From positions 1 through 63,907 of the IMG/VR virus record IMGVR_UViG_3300021598_000858: a stretch of 63,907 nucleotides of DNA. One strand, 5' to 3'. A program made the translations under genes and the position numbers. Positions 16,030 to 23,516 of the stretch are shown here, piece by piece. Under the pieces are notes generated by a model. The model searched no databases. It saw only the letters and a program-made list of their open reading frames with translations, and was not told where the DNA came from. This DNA comes from a virus. The first letter of the stretch is position 1, and every line of letters begins with the position of its first letter.

Positions 16030-18593
16030 GAACGGCGTCTCCTAACGGCCTTACTATCTCCAGAGGGAGTTCCCCCTCCAGAATTACTGCTACCCCCACC
16101 ACTTGGTGCGGATGAGCCACCGACTGCTGCACCGACTGCATTAAGAGCCGCTCCAGCAGCTACGACAGTAGCAACAACCATTTTGGTTGCTTCTTCTCGT
16201 TCTTCTGGAGACATATCAGCACCTATACTTCCGAGTGCTGTTAAGACCTGACCTGGGTCATCGAATATTGCGCCTATGAGTTCTGCGGGGTTCTCTAATA
16301 AGACTAGCGCCGCAGCAACCTCTGCTTCAATTATAACGGGATTACCGTTCTCATCAGTACGAACGTCAGCCAGTGCTTCACTTATGGTTTCTTCTGGTGT
16401 ATTATCAGAGGATGTTTCTTCCAACTGATTATCTTGCTCTTGTTCTTCTGACTGTGGCTGTTCTGATTCTTCAGTATTACTCTCGGTCTGAGACTCGTCG
16501 GTTTCGCCTGTTTGTTCGGGGTCTGTTTCTGACGACTCTTGGTCTGTGGTTTGCTGTTCTTCTTCTGAGTCTGTAGGTTCATCAGATGAAGTATCAGTTG
16601 TCTCATCTGTTGAATCAGGTTCGTCACCATCAACGTTGTCAGTTGGAGTCTCAGGGTCAGTATCAGGAGTGGACGGTTCCTCTGGAGAAGGCTCTTGTTC
16701 GGGCTCTTGAGGATTTGTCTCTTCAGGAGAAGAAGGATTCTCTGGTTGAGGGTCCGTTGGTGGAGTTGTAGATGGACTTTCAGAATCTGTCTGAGGAGGA
16801 GTGGTTGGAGCACCGTCAGAAGGAGACGTTGGAGTACTTGGACCTTGTGGCTCAGTTGGCGTTGAAGAAGAAGCAGCTTGTTGAGCAGCAGCTGCAGCAG
16901 CAGCCTGTTGAGCAGCAAGCTCAGCAGCCGCTTGAGCCTCAGCCTGAGCCTCCGCTTCAATACGAGAGTTCGTACTGGAAACCACAGGAGCGATAGCGTT
17001 TGCTTTTTCAATAGCGGTATCAGCTAATTGATTAGCGGTAGTTAGTGCCGAATTAGCAGCAGAGGTGGCAGTTGTTGCATCTGCGGTAACCTGTGTAAGA
17101 GTTTCAGTAGTTGACACAACTGCAGCATCAGCAGTAGTTTTTGCCTCTTGGAGGTTAGTCAATGTTTGAGTCTCTGTTGTTAGTGTGGACTGAGCTGTTA
17201 CAAGCGCTGTCTCTGCTGTTGTTTTCTCTGCTGTAAGAGCGGTTAAAGTTACATTTTCTGCGGCAACCACCGCAGTTTGTTCTTGAATTTGTGTGGTTAA
17301 GGTTTCATTAGTCACATTAGTCATAGGTTTTACAGGTTGACCAGCAGCTTCACGAACACCTATACGAGGGCCGTTCCATAGATTTGTTGTATTACCTGAA
17401 ACAGTTCCTGTTCCCGTCCACTCACCTGTTGTTGGGTTAACGGTCATTGTCCAATTAACATTTGTAATAGGACCATTAGGGTCAGAAAATCTGTGTAAGT
17501 CCCAATCAACTGCAAGTGTAGTTTCAGTAGTTGTAACTGTTATACCAGCACCTGGTCCTGCACTTTGGAAGTCAGAACCAAATACAGAAATGCTTGGTCC
17601 ATTAGGGAAGTCCCACCAGTTAAAGTCGCCAGTTCCGAAAGTAATTGTGGCTTTAGAAGTTACATAAATCTGACTGGCTGTTCCTTGACCCTCATAGACG
17701 GTGTTACCCATTTTAATGTCAAATGGAGTTTGAATTTTAGTTGCGGCGTCATACATAGCGGGAAGAGTTGTGGTTGTGACTGTTGGAGTCTCTGGTGCAA
17801 CAGGGGCTACATACCCAGAAGTTGTGTAGGTCTTAGAATCAGAAGGGGTATTTTGTAGCGCAGTAAGCTCAGAAGTTTCTTGAGTTACTACAGTTTGCTG
17901 AACTTGAACTGCAGTAGTAGCGGCAGCGACTGTTGCAGTAGCAGACTCAACTGTAGTTGTTGCTGTTTGTACAACAGTTTCTTGTTGTGTAACAGCCGTA
18001 GCTGCAGCAGCAGCTGTGGTGGTAGCGGTTTCCACAGCCGCTGCGGCAGGTGCTATTAGTGCAGTAGCACTCTCAGCCTGCTGCACTAGAACTGTTGCGC
18101 TATCTACCGCTGTCTGTGCAGCGGCAATAGCGGTGTTGGCTTCAGAAACAGCAGTGACAACCGCTGTATCTGATGCTACTGTTGGTGAAGCTGTAGAAAT
18201 CGTTTCAGACACTGTTACTGTGGCGGTTTCAATCTTAGTTTGGATGGAGGTAACAGTAAGTGTCTCTGGAGTACTTGTTGGCGTTGTTGCTGGCTCTACC
18301 GATTGCGTGGGGGTTGGGGTGGATGATGGCGTTGAGGTATCTGAAGCTGAAGTCGATTGTGGAGTTGAATCAGTTGAAGGAGAGCTTGAAGCACTCTCAC
18401 TATTTGATTGAGGAGTTGACTCTGGCTGTGGAGCGGGCGAAGAAGAAGGCTCAGTAGTTGCTGTTGCGCCATCCACGGGGGCAGGCGTAATAACCTGCTC
18501 GGTGGCAGGTTCCTCAGCGTGAGCAGTTGATTGGCCAAGTAAAAATAGAAATGTTGCAAGAAATAGTGCTGCGAATATACGCAGTAGTGAGAT
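16026..18593 (-). CDS. Very long secreted STPE-rich membrane-anchored protein, non-canonical start
   Basis: About 855 residues if translation begins at ATC 18593, five nt after AGGAG. No ATG, GTG or TTG lies between the upstream in-frame stop and GTG 18476. Reading from 18593 gives a textbook signal peptide (SLLRIFAALFLATFLFLLG, then STAHA before EEP). Starting at GTG 18476 would remove it and has no ribosome site. The body has long Ser/Thr/Pro and Thr/Ala/Val coiled repeats, one folded beta region about residues 245-370 (GDFNWWDFPNGPSISVFG), a Pro/Glu/Asp stalk, and a C-terminal helix (VVATVVAAGAALNAVGAAV) with a RRRRS end suggesting membrane anchoring. It is probably a host-surface protein of the infected cell or an appendage. 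Function unknown. Confidence 0.72.
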   Translation of the reverse strand: MSLLRIFAALFLATFLFLLGQSTAHAEEPATEQVITPAPVDGATATTEPSSSPAPQPESTPQSNSESASSSPSTDSTPQSTSASDTSTPSSTPTPTQSVEPATTPTSTPETLTVTSIQTKIETATVTVSETISTASPTVASDTAVVTAVSEANTAIAAAQTAVDSATVLVQQAESATALIAPAAAAVETATTTAAAAATAVTQQETVVQTATTTVESATATVAAATTAVQVQQTVVTQETSELTALQNTPSDSKTYTTSGYVAPVAPETPTVTTTTLPAMYDAATKIQTPFDIKMGNTVYEGQGTASQIYVTSKATITFGTGDFNWWDFPNGPSISVFGSDFQSAGPGAGITVTTTETTLAVDWDLHRFSDPNGPITNVNWTMTVNPTTGEWTGTGTVSGNTTNLWNGPRIGVREAAGQPVKPMTNVTNETLTTQIQEQTAVVAAENVTLTALTAEKTTAETALVTAQSTLTTETQTLTNLQEAKTTADAAVVSTTETLTQVTADATTATSAANSALTTANQLADTAIEKANAIAPVVSSTNSRIEAEAQAEAQAAAELAAQQAAAAAAAQQAASSSTPTEPQGPSTPTSPSDGAPTTPPQTDSESPSTTPPTDPQPENPSSPEETNPQEPEQEPSPEEPSTPDTDPETPTDNVDGDEPDSTDETTDTSSDEPTDSEEEQQTTDQESSETDPEQTGETDESQTESNTEESEQPQSEEQEQDNQLEETSSDNTPEETISEALADVRTDENGNPVIIEAEVAAALVLLENPAELIGAIFDDPGQVLTALGSIGADMSPEEREEATKMVVATVVAAGAALNAVGAAVGGSSAPSGGGSSNSGGGTPSGDSKAVRRRRS

Positions 18594-18631
18594 AGCCTCT
18601 CCTAAAAATTAGGAAACGTAGACTTTATTTA

Positions 18632-18829
18632 TTATAAACGATTTAAATAATTTAACGGGTCAAACACATCAATAGATGTATTAAGAAGTGCTGAGCGTTT
18701 TTCTTTTGCATGATGACCACAGAAATATAAATCACCATTTAAAAATGTGGCTACAACTTGAGCGGCAGCACTGCAAAGGTCACACCTGTCCGCTGTTGTA
18801 AGTTGTTTTGTCTGTACAACAGTTTCCAT
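18632..18829 (-). CDS. Zinc protein of DUF7455 type
   Basis: A 65-residue protein with CDLCSAAAQVVATFLNGDLY then FCGHHAKEK. The pattern C-x2-C ... F-C-G-H-H is the hallmark of a small zinc-binding family widespread in actinobacteria and their phages. The role is unknown but host association is informative. The ATG is separated from the upstream gene by a few nt. Confidence 0.72.
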   Translation of the reverse strand: METVVQTKQLTTADRCDLCSAAAQVVATFLNGDLYFCGHHAKEKRSALLNTSIDVFDPLNYLNRL

Positions 18830-18831
18830 GA

Positions 18832-19185
18832 TTAACCTTTCTTCTTTTTAGCTCTGTATTCTTTTTTGTTTGGTAAACCTAAGTCTGCTGCTACGCCTCG
18901 ACGACCTTCTTTAGTCGTGGTCTCTCTTGCAGGACCGCCTGGTCGTGAACTAGTTCTTACTTCTACTCCCCACTTAGGGTCTCCCTCTTTAATAAGAGAA
19001 CGTGGGCCCTCGTTGTGCTTTTGAAATAAGCGGCCTTCAGCAGCAACTTGTTTCATAACATCTGGCGCTGTTCCTGCATGAGCCTGCCCTACACGGCCAA
19101 CTCTAGTCATTTGTCCGTCAACTTTTTGAGGAGCATGTACTGTAGAAGCAACAGCAACAAATTGGGATTCAGAACGCTTATCCAT
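18832..19185 (-). CDS. Hypothetical basic protein, 117 residues
   Basis: Hydrophilic, Arg/Lys/Gly-rich, with C-terminus EYRAKKKKG and no recognised domain. Start and stop abut neighbours by 1-2 nt within a leftward train of small genes (18.6-21.6 kb). Confidence 0.62.
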   Translation of the reverse strand: MDKRSESQFVAVASTVHAPQKVDGQMTRVGRVGQAHAGTAPDVMKQVAAEGRLFQKHNEGPRSLIKEGDPKWGVEVRTSSRPGGPARETTTKEGRRGVAADLGLPNKKEYRAKKKKG

Positions 19186-19478
19186 TATCGCCCCTTAATC
19201 CTTTTAATCTCTTTTTCTTTAGCCTGTTTTTGATTACGCATACCTGCAGTAAAGCGTTTCATATGGTCTGCGCTAACAGGGCCAAGGGTGTCCTTTCTTG
19301 GGTCAAATGCTGGACCAGCTGTTGCAGCTCTTTCAGCCCCAGTACGACCAGTGTTGTAGTCATACTCGGTAAGCTCTGCACCAGTCATATTGCGACGCTT
19401 AGTAGCTTCGCCAAGCTGTTGTGCAAGTGCAGATTTATGAAGTTCTGTAAGGTCATCACCTTTACGATAAATAGGCAT
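19185..19478 (-). CDS. Hypothetical basic protein, 97 residues
   Basis: Helical, charged protein (HKSALAQQLGEATKRRN, later QKQAKEKEIKRIKGR). It overlaps its neighbours by one base at each end (TAATG-type junctions). No family is recognised. Confidence 0.62.
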   Translation of the reverse strand: MPIYRKGDDLTELHKSALAQQLGEATKRRNMTGAELTEYDYNTGRTGAERAATAGPAFDPRKDTLGPVSADHMKRFTAGMRNQKQAKEKEIKRIKGR

Positions 19479-19768
19479 TATTTATCATTCTCCTTCTTGC
19501 CTGCACGGCGCTTATTTTCTTTAGCTGTATTTTTACCATGCTTTAACGCTCTTAAGTTTCCTTTAGAATCGTTGTTATGGTTATTATCTTTATGGTCAAC
19601 ATCTGTTCCTCGGGGTAGTTTTCCGTTCTTCGATTCATAGTCGGCGCGAGCCTTATTCTTCGAAGTGGTAACCCATTTACCGCCTACTTTTTTCTTGTAG
19701 ACGTAGATAGGACGACCTCCATTCTCTTTGGAGCCTTTATAAGGTCCAAATTTCTTAGTAGTTGCCAT
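19478..19768 (-). CDS. HNH-like protein
   Basis: A 96-residue protein. The C-terminal half, TDVDHKDNNHNNDSKGNLRA followed by NTAKENK, has the His-Asn-His spacing of small HNH endonucleases that cut near phage-specified sites. The N-terminal half resembles a small basic beta module (YVYKKKVGGKWV). It is embedded between other small genes with one-base overlaps rather than standing alone as a homing element would, so it may be a packaging or repair accessory. Confidence 0.68.
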   Translation of the reverse strand: MATTKKFGPYKGSKENGGRPIYVYKKKVGGKWVTTSKNKARADYESKNGKLPRGTDVDHKDNNHNNDSKGNLRALKHGKNTAKENKRRAGKKENDK

Positions 19769-19929
19769 TACTTAGAATCCTTTTTTGGTGGTCTGCTTGC
19801 TTCTGAACATCCGTGATGGTCAGGGTGAAAGGTTTGGTCAGCTGATTTAGTTCTAACACTTAGTACCTTTCCTCGAATCTCTCTCCCACAATTATCGCAT
19901 GTGGGAAATTGACTTTTGTTCTTTTTCAT
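19768..19929 (-). CDS. Cys/His microprotein, 53 residues
   Basis: Starts MKKNKSQFPTCDNCGREIRG and contains HPDHHGC further on, a likely single zinc site (C-x2-C ... H-x3-H/C). Both ends overlap neighbours as TAATG. Confidence 0.58.
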   Translation of the reverse strand: MKKNKSQFPTCDNCGREIRGKVLSVRTKSADQTFHPDHHGCSEASRPPKKDSK

Positions 19930-20138
19930 TACACAAAGTTTGGATATGAAGGTTGCTGTGGCTGCTGTTGTGGTGCGCCATCTTTCTGACCTTGAATCAT
20001 ATTAGAGACTCTACCAGCAACGCCTTGCTGAATACCAGCAACAGCGCCTTTCTTAGCGGCTTGACCTGCTGATGAGGCGCCAACACGTGCAACCATAGGT
20101 GCTAAACGTGCTGCAAGTCCTGCGACTGCTTGTATCAT
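19929..20138 (-). CDS. Small Ala/Gln-rich protein, 69 residues
   Basis: An amphipathic Ala/Val/Gly-rich N-terminal helix (MIQAVAGLAARLAPMVARVG) is followed by a Gln/Pro tail. It might bind membranes or bundle with partners. It overlaps the upstream gene by 4 nt. Family unknown. Confidence 0.58.
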   Translation of the reverse strand: MIQAVAGLAARLAPMVARVGASSAGQAAKKGAVAGIQQGVAGRVSNMIQGQKDGAPQQQPQQPSYPNFV

Positions 20139-20383
20139 CGTTCTCCTCGATTTCTGAATGAGTTATTTAATATATCACTCGCTTGCTCAGATACATTGTA
20201 TCTTCCATATGTTGGACGCGGACCCGAAAACATACCATTACGGTCATTTCTAAACTCATTGACGCGACTGCGTTTCTGCTTCAACGGAGGCTTTTTTTTC
20301 GTGTTTACACCTTTTTGTCCAGGTGCATCTTTACCGAAAGCACGTTGAGCTTTGTTACGTCCTAGCGCTGGGTCATTAATCAT
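20135..20383 (-). CDS. Small basic protein, 82 residues
   Basis: Highly basic and glycine-containing (KKKPPLKQKRSRVNEFRN). Four-nt overlaps with both neighbours indicate coupled translation. No domain is recognised, and it may bind nucleic acid. Confidence 0.58.
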   Translation of the reverse strand: MINDPALGRNKAQRAFGKDAPGQKGVNTKKKPPLKQKRSRVNEFRNDRNGMFSGPRPTYGRYNVSEQASDILNNSFRNRGER

Positions 20384-20661
20384 TTGTAATACTTCTTGTT
20401 ATAGTTGGGGTCTCTGTCAGCATATTCTGACTTCTTCATCATTGTGTAATTATGAAGTTTCTTAGATGGGTCATACTTTGGATTTAAGTCCTGAGCCTCT
20501 TCAAGATTAATGTGTCCACCTTCAAGAGCAGCATGAACTCGTCCAATGCTAGGTGTTCTATGGGTACCCTTTTTAGGGTCCCGTTCAGGTTTTACAGGTC
20601 TGCTACCCACCTCACGAATACGTGCAGCTAAAGCTGCAAATTGGTCTTCATTAGGGTTCAT
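20380..20661 (-). CDS. Small hydrophilic protein, 93 residues
   Basis: The start was set at ATG 20661, where ATGA overlaps the upstream stop. A longer reading to 20712 would overlap a better zinc-ribbon gene. The sequence contains FAALAARIREVGSRPVK and ends KKYYK. Function unknown. Confidence 0.58.
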   Translation of the reverse strand: MNPNEDQFAALAARIREVGSRPVKPERDPKKGTHRTPSIGRVHAALEGGHINLEEAQDLNPKYDPSKKLHNYTMMKKSEYADRDPNYNKKYYK

Positions 20662-20816
20662 ATGCTCCACCATCCTACGGTCTTCCAAGCATCTGGGTTT
20701 TCTTTTAACCACTTCTTCATAATCTTATTTTCTTTTTCCCAATTTATCTCATGTGTGGGACGACCGCATAAATTGCAGGTTTCAGTACCCATATTCTGAT
20801 ATACGTGGGGGCACAT
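20658..20816 (-). CDS. Zinc-ribbon microprotein, 52 residues
   Basis: Starts MCPHVYQNMGTETCNLCGRP, so two Cys/His pairs precede an amphipathic helix (EINWEKENKIMKKWLKE) with several Trp. The TAATG overlap upstream and ATGA overlap downstream support translation. Confidence 0.57.
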   Translation of the reverse strand: MCPHVYQNMGTETCNLCGRPTHEINWEKENKIMKKWLKENPDAWKTVGWWSI

Positions 20817-21088
20817 TAACAATCCCATTTACGAAGAGATTTGTTAATACGGCTATTAGGGTCACGTGCAGTCTTAGAGCTTGTGTTTTGCTTCTTCATA
20901 CCCTCCATACGTGCACAGAAGGATTTACGACGTGCTGCGCTCTTAGGAGACTTCTTAGCCTGTTTCGCGCTTACTGGTGGTTTAAGGTTGCTACCAGGAT
21001 TGGCTTTCTCATAGGACTTACGTCCCTTCTCATTAAGGCCGCCTTTAGAGTTCTTACCCTCTTTACGTTGCCATGCTTGACTAGCCAT
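20816..21088 (-). CDS. DUF6321-like basic protein
   Basis: A 90-residue protein starting MASQAWQRKEGKNSKGGLNE with RRKSFCARMEGMKKQ and LRKWDC near the end. This pattern (AWQRKEGKN-GGLN ... K-SFCARM-GM ... LRKWxC) is a widespread phage and algal-virus family (DUF6321) of unknown function. The start at 21088 follows AGAGGAT by 2-4 nt. A longer start at 21145 lacks support and overlaps another microprotein. Confidence 0.72.
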   Translation of the reverse strand: MASQAWQRKEGKNSKGGLNEKGRKSYEKANPGSNLKPPVSAKQAKKSPKSAARRKSFCARMEGMKKQNTSSKTARDPNSRINKSLRKWDC

Positions 21089-21182
21089 ATATCCTCTTTT
21101 CGCAAAAACAACTACATGCGTTCTCTGTACAGAGACCGTAAGCATCTAAGTTGTGCTCACACTTATTGCAGATGTCGCTCAC
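21081..21182 (-). CDS. Cys-rich microprotein, 33 residues
   Basis: A GTG start directly overlaps the previous stop (TAAGTG). The product MSDICNKCEHNLDAYGLC is followed by CSCFC, giving six Cys in 33 residues, a probable zinc knuckle. Very short, so only moderately certain. Confidence 0.45.
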   Translation of the reverse strand: MSDICNKCEHNLDAYGLCTENACSCFCEKRIYG

Positions 21183-21394
21183 TTACTTGGCTTCCATCCG
21201 TCGGGATTCCCCATCCGTAGAGCTTCATCAACATGCTTCTCAAAAGCTTCATTACGGGATGATGTGTCTAATGCGATGGGGACTACCTTACCCGTACGTT
21301 CTTTAACTTTCCGCGTTGCGGATAAGTCAATGACGCGTCGGGAGTCATTGGACCTACTAACTATGCCTTTTGCAATTGGGCCGAAGGGTTCCAT
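21179..21394 (-). CDS. Small hypothetical protein, 71 residues
   Basis: A charged soluble protein (RRVIDLSATRKVKERTGKVV) with a helical C-terminus. It sits in the left-arm small-gene train next to the origin-like region. No family is recognised. Confidence 0.58.
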   Translation of the reverse strand: MEPFGPIAKGIVSRSNDSRRVIDLSATRKVKERTGKVVPIALDTSSRNEAFEKHVDEALRMGNPDGWKPSK

Positions 21395-21408
21395 AACTTA
21401 AGTATCTC

Positions 21409-21636
21409 CTATCTTTCATTCATAGTACGGATATAAGTAACGTAAGTCTCCGTCAGCATATGTATCAATTGCGGGCTTGTTTCTGGATGTTTTTCTAAAA
21501 AGTGTCCCTTCCACGCGACTGCTCCCCACTCCAGTCTTCCACACCCATTGGATACATCTAGAAAGATAATCTTTGCAAAACGTGCGACACGCCCAGGGCA
21601 ATCTAAGTTATCGTTTAGAAAATTAATGAAATCCAC
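21409..21636 (-). CDS. First left-arm gene, hypothetical 75-residue protein
   Basis: Starts at GTG 21636 with no ribosome site but with a near-ideal promoter ending only about 12 nt upstream (-10 TAGAGT at 21648-21653), suggesting a leaderless or near-leaderless mRNA, common in actinobacteria. The product has a central aromatic core (CGRLEWGAVAWKGHF) and a helical end. Function unknown. Its position as first gene leftward from the divergence point suggests early expression. Confidence 0.6.
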   Translation of the reverse strand: MDFINFLNDNLDCPGRVARFAKIIFLDVSNGCGRLEWGAVAWKGHFLEKHPETSPQLIHMLTETYVTYIRTMNER

Positions 21637-21647
21637 GGAAATAGGGT

Positions 21648-21676
21648 ACTCTAAATTAAAAAGGCGTATTGGGCAA
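21648..21676 (-). promoter_or_regulatory. Leftward promoter at the divergence point
   Basis: On the minus strand TTGCCC, 17 nt, TAGAGT. The predicted start of transcription falls about 5 nt before GTG 21636. Confidence 0.55.
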
Positions 21677-21937
21677 TCGCACAGATGGGCTACTGCCTGA
21701 AATTTCTAGAGCTCATTAAAAATTTTTTGGACCCCCTCGGCTACTGCCTGCCCCAAGCCTATGTGGGGTATGGGTGAGACCTGGTGGCTTCCTAAGTTAT
21801 CCACAGGTTTAACCCTGGGGGGTGTGGATATGTGGATAAAAATGTTATCAAACTGAGACCAACTACGCTTGCGCTTGATAGGGCTATCACATATGTTTAG
21901 ACCGTGAGCAACAGGGCTCACAGTTAGGGGAATATAA
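21677..21937. other. Divergent intergenic region with clustered DnaA boxes, possible origin
   Basis: Leftward and rightward genes diverge here. Three DnaA-type boxes occur within 43 bp: inverted TTATCCACA at 21797-21805, TGTGGATAT at 21823-21831 (one mismatch) and TGTGGATAA at 21831-21839, followed by TGTTAT at 21843. Two copies of GGCTACTGCCTG lie nearby (21687 and 21739), and AT-rich runs flank them. Rightward promoter-like elements (TTGCGC, 17 nt, TATGTT) and a leader hairpin GTGAGC/GCTCAC (21904-21921) precede the first rightward gene. An origin, a control region or both are plausible. Confidence 0.5.
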
Positions 21938-22108
21938 ATGGTTCAAATGTCCGACACTATCGCCAATGCGGTGGCAACTATCGTCAAACTTACCGCACCA
22001 GATGTTCAGAAGGGCGTTCAGGATATCCTCATGAATGTAGTCGAGGCGTCATACAATCAGGGTATGCGCGACGGCATAGACACAGCAAAGCAAATCCTTA
22101 CCGCTTGA
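21938..22108 (+). CDS. First right-arm gene, small helical protein (56 residues)
   Basis: Starts MVQMSDTIANAVATIVKLTA after AGGGGAATATAA and ends with an amphipathic helix (QGMRDGIDTAKQILTA). No domain is recognised. Its place directly beside the DnaA-box cluster suggests very early expression. A GC-rich hairpin (22117-22142) follows. Confidence 0.58.
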   Translation: MVQMSDTIANAVATIVKLTAPDVQKGVQDILMNVVEASYNQGMRDGIDTAKQILTA

Positions 22109-22116
22109 TGGCTTCT

Positions 22117-22142
22117 ATCCCCCATCCGCAAGGGTGGGGGGT
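22117..22142 (+). terminator. GC hairpin after first rightward gene
   Basis: CCCCCATCC and a GGGTGGGGG strand pair around GCAA. A U-tract is lacking, so it is probably a weak terminator or attenuator between 22108 and the next gene. Confidence 0.4.
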
Positions 22143-22177
22143 GGTGGTTAGCAAGGCGCTAATCAGAAGGGGGAATT

Positions 22178-22429
22178 ATGGCAACACTATTAAATATCCG
22201 TAAGGTAGTCGAGGGCACATACAAGGTGGACTCTCTACCTTGCCCACGCTGTGGGGATGTTCTAACACTAGAACTAGAAGGGGCGAAACTCTACGCCTAC
22301 AATCAGGGCGCATACATTCAGGATGTATTCCCTAACCTTAACTCTGGCGAGCGCGAGCGCTTTATCTCTGGTATCTGCAATCCATGCTGGCAACAGATGT
22401 TCATGTATATGGATGATGAGGAGGAGTGA
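22178..22429 (+). CDS. Zinc-ribbon protein, 83 residues
   Basis: Paired motifs PCPRCGDVLTLELEG and CNPCWQQMF suggest a treble-clef-like zinc site, and the tail is acidic (MDDEEE). AGAAGGGGGAATT is a strong ribosome site. The stop overlaps the next ATG (TGATG). Function unknown. Confidence 0.65.
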   Translation: MATLLNIRKVVEGTYKVDSLPCPRCGDVLTLELEGAKLYAYNQGAYIQDVFPNLNSGERERFISGICNPCWQQMFMYMDDEEE

Positions 22430-22596
22430 TGACATACATAACTCTGACCAAAGCTTGCAGTATGTGCGACGGCATAGAGCACACATGGCAGGCAATACCA
22501 GGATGTGACCGTTGTGAGTCGAGCGCACATGGACCAAGCCATGAGCCATTCACACGAGGACACCGACCACATTGCACTGGTAATTGTTGTTGGTGA
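22429..22596 (+). CDS. Cys/His-rich microprotein, 55 residues
   Basis: Starts MTYITLTKACSMCDGIEHTW and contains GCDRCESSAHG and HCTGNCCW, giving seven Cys and several His for one or two zinc sites. It is coupled by TGATG to the upstream zinc-ribbon gene and followed by a strong terminator. Confidence 0.6.
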   Translation: MTYITLTKACSMCDGIEHTWQAIPGCDRCESSAHGPSHEPFTRGHRPHCTGNCCW

Positions 22597-22603
22597 CAGG
22601 ACA

Positions 22604-22634
22604 GGCCCGCGACTTCCCCCGCGGGCCTTTTCTT
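22604..22634 (+). terminator. Rho-independent terminator
   Basis: GGCCCGCG and CGCGGGCC stem followed by TTTTCTTATTT. It ends the 22178-22596 unit. Confidence 0.8.
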
Positions 22635-22664
22635 ATTTAGGGATGCCATACCCAAAGCCATGCT

Positions 22665-22676
22665 TGTTTGTGTTGG
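22665..22676 (+). repeat. Half-element of the palindrome family (left arm only)
   Basis: TGTTTGTGTTGG occurs without its partner arm, about 40 nt before the DnaA-box module at 22716. It is the first member of the intergenic palindrome series and appears truncated. Confidence 0.5.
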
Positions 22677-22715
22677 CCCGCCCACCCCGTTCTATTGGGA
22701 GTTAGTTAGAGAGCC

Positions 22716-22753
22716 TGTGGATAACTAGGCGCAAATCGTTATCATTTTGTAAT
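22716..22753 (+). promoter_or_regulatory. DnaA-box module, copy 2
   Basis: TGTGGATAA, 12 nt, CGTTAT, 5 nt, TGTAAT, the same spacing as the other copies. Here GATAAC and GTTATC also form an inverted repeat. It precedes the 22840 gene, with a leader hairpin ATAAGCGC/GCGCTTAT at 22798-22818 between. Confidence 0.7.
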
Positions 22754-22839
22754 CGTGTGCGCTTGGTGTTGTCGGTGTTGTAGTGTAGTTTTATCTCATA
22801 AGCGCAAGGGGCGCTTATAAGTTAGGAAAGAAGGTTGTT

Positions 22840-22980
22840 ATGTCAAAGTGTGGAGTTTGCGATACCTCAGAGAATATCGTGTTCTCAGGTGTTGATGCTT
22901 TCATTCTAGAATGTATGGAGCAGATTGAGCGCATTTGCTACGATTGCGCCAACGAGCAGAGGGCAAAGGTGTCCGCATGA
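22840..22980 (+). CDS. Cys-knuckle microprotein, 46 residues
   Basis: Starts MSKCGVCDTSENIVFSGVDA and contains ICYDCANEQ, giving two C-x2-C knuckles typical of a small treble-clef fold. GGAAAGAAGG lies before the ATG and ATGA joins it to the next gene. Confidence 0.62.
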   Translation: MSKCGVCDTSENIVFSGVDAFILECMEQIERICYDCANEQRAKVSA

Positions 22981-23204
22981 TGTTTTACAATGGTTTCAAT
23001 CTAATGATTGACCTAATCCTTGCGGGCGTTGTTGGTTTCTTCGCTTATCGCTCAGGTTGGTTTCGTGGATATAGTGAAGGACAAGCGGACGCGGTCTGTG
23101 ATGATTGCGAGCGCATGGCTAAACTTGAGGCTGAGTATGCCTATGACTCATGGATTGAGTCACGCATTGAGGAAGACTTGGAGGCAAAGCATGGCATCAA
23201 CTAG
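22977..23204 (+). CDS. Small membrane protein, 75 residues
   Basis: A hydrophobic segment LMIDLILAGVVGFFAYRSGW near the N-terminus, then a cytoplasmic charged helix with CDDCERMAKLEAE. The start overlaps the previous stop by 4 nt. An upstream in-frame ATG at 22935 lies inside the previous gene. Function unknown. Confidence 0.62.
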   Translation: MMFYNGFNLMIDLILAGVVGFFAYRSGWFRGYSEGQADAVCDDCERMAKLEAEYAYDSWIESRIEEDLEAKHGIN

Positions 23205-23373
23205 ATGGCACCGCGCAACCTACAAGGCGCACGCTGAGGTTATCAAGCAACTAATGAACCCAGCAAATGAGGAAGTATTAAAGAAGGTTGCCTATGAGTT
23301 GGCGATTATCTACGGCGCGGATAACGCTAACTTTCAAAGGGATAAGTTTCTCACCGCTTGCGGTGTGAAGTAA
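23191..23373 (+). CDS. Small helical protein, 60 residues
   Basis: Starts MASTRWHRATYKAHAEVIKQ after GGAGGCAAAGC and overlaps the membrane-protein gene by 14 nt. All-helical and soluble, with no recognised family. Confidence 0.6.
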   Translation: MASTRWHRATYKAHAEVIKQLMNPANEEVLKKVAYELAIIYGADNANFQRDKFLTACGVK

Positions 23374-23390
23374 CAACCCCCTAACCAACC

Positions 23391-23424
23391 AGCCCCCGCA
23401 GATTGCGGGGGCTGAGTTGTTTGT
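23391..23424 (+). terminator. Terminator whose tail doubles as palindrome arm
   Basis: AGCCCCCGCA and TGCGGGGGCT stem, followed by GAGTTGTTTGTGTT. The U-rich tail is also the left arm of the following palindrome, an arrangement repeated in later intergenic regions. Confidence 0.72.
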
Positions 23425-23508
23425 GTTGGGCTGCTTATGGCTCTGGGCTGGACTAGCAACTTGCGTTATAGCTAGTCCTAGTGCCCAATAAGCAGCCCAA
23501 CACAAACA
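23418..23508. repeat. Intergenic palindrome B (21-bp perfect arms)
   Basis: TGTTTGTGTTGGGCTGCTTAT (23418-23438) is the exact reverse complement of 23488-23508. Inner arms TGGGC/GCCCA and GGACTAGC/GCTAGTCC continue the hairpin. The outer arm sequence is shared with palindromes at 24647, 25287 and 26035, while the inner parts differ but stay complementary. Confidence 0.88.
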
Positions 23509-23516
23509 TGCGGGCC

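Noticed and set aside
16373-18411. Several open frames on the plus strand opposite the 855-residue protein
   Set aside because: They mirror the repetitive Ser/Thr/Ala/Gln codons of the real gene, have no ribosome sites and encode only low-complexity Gln/Leu or Val/Ser tracts.
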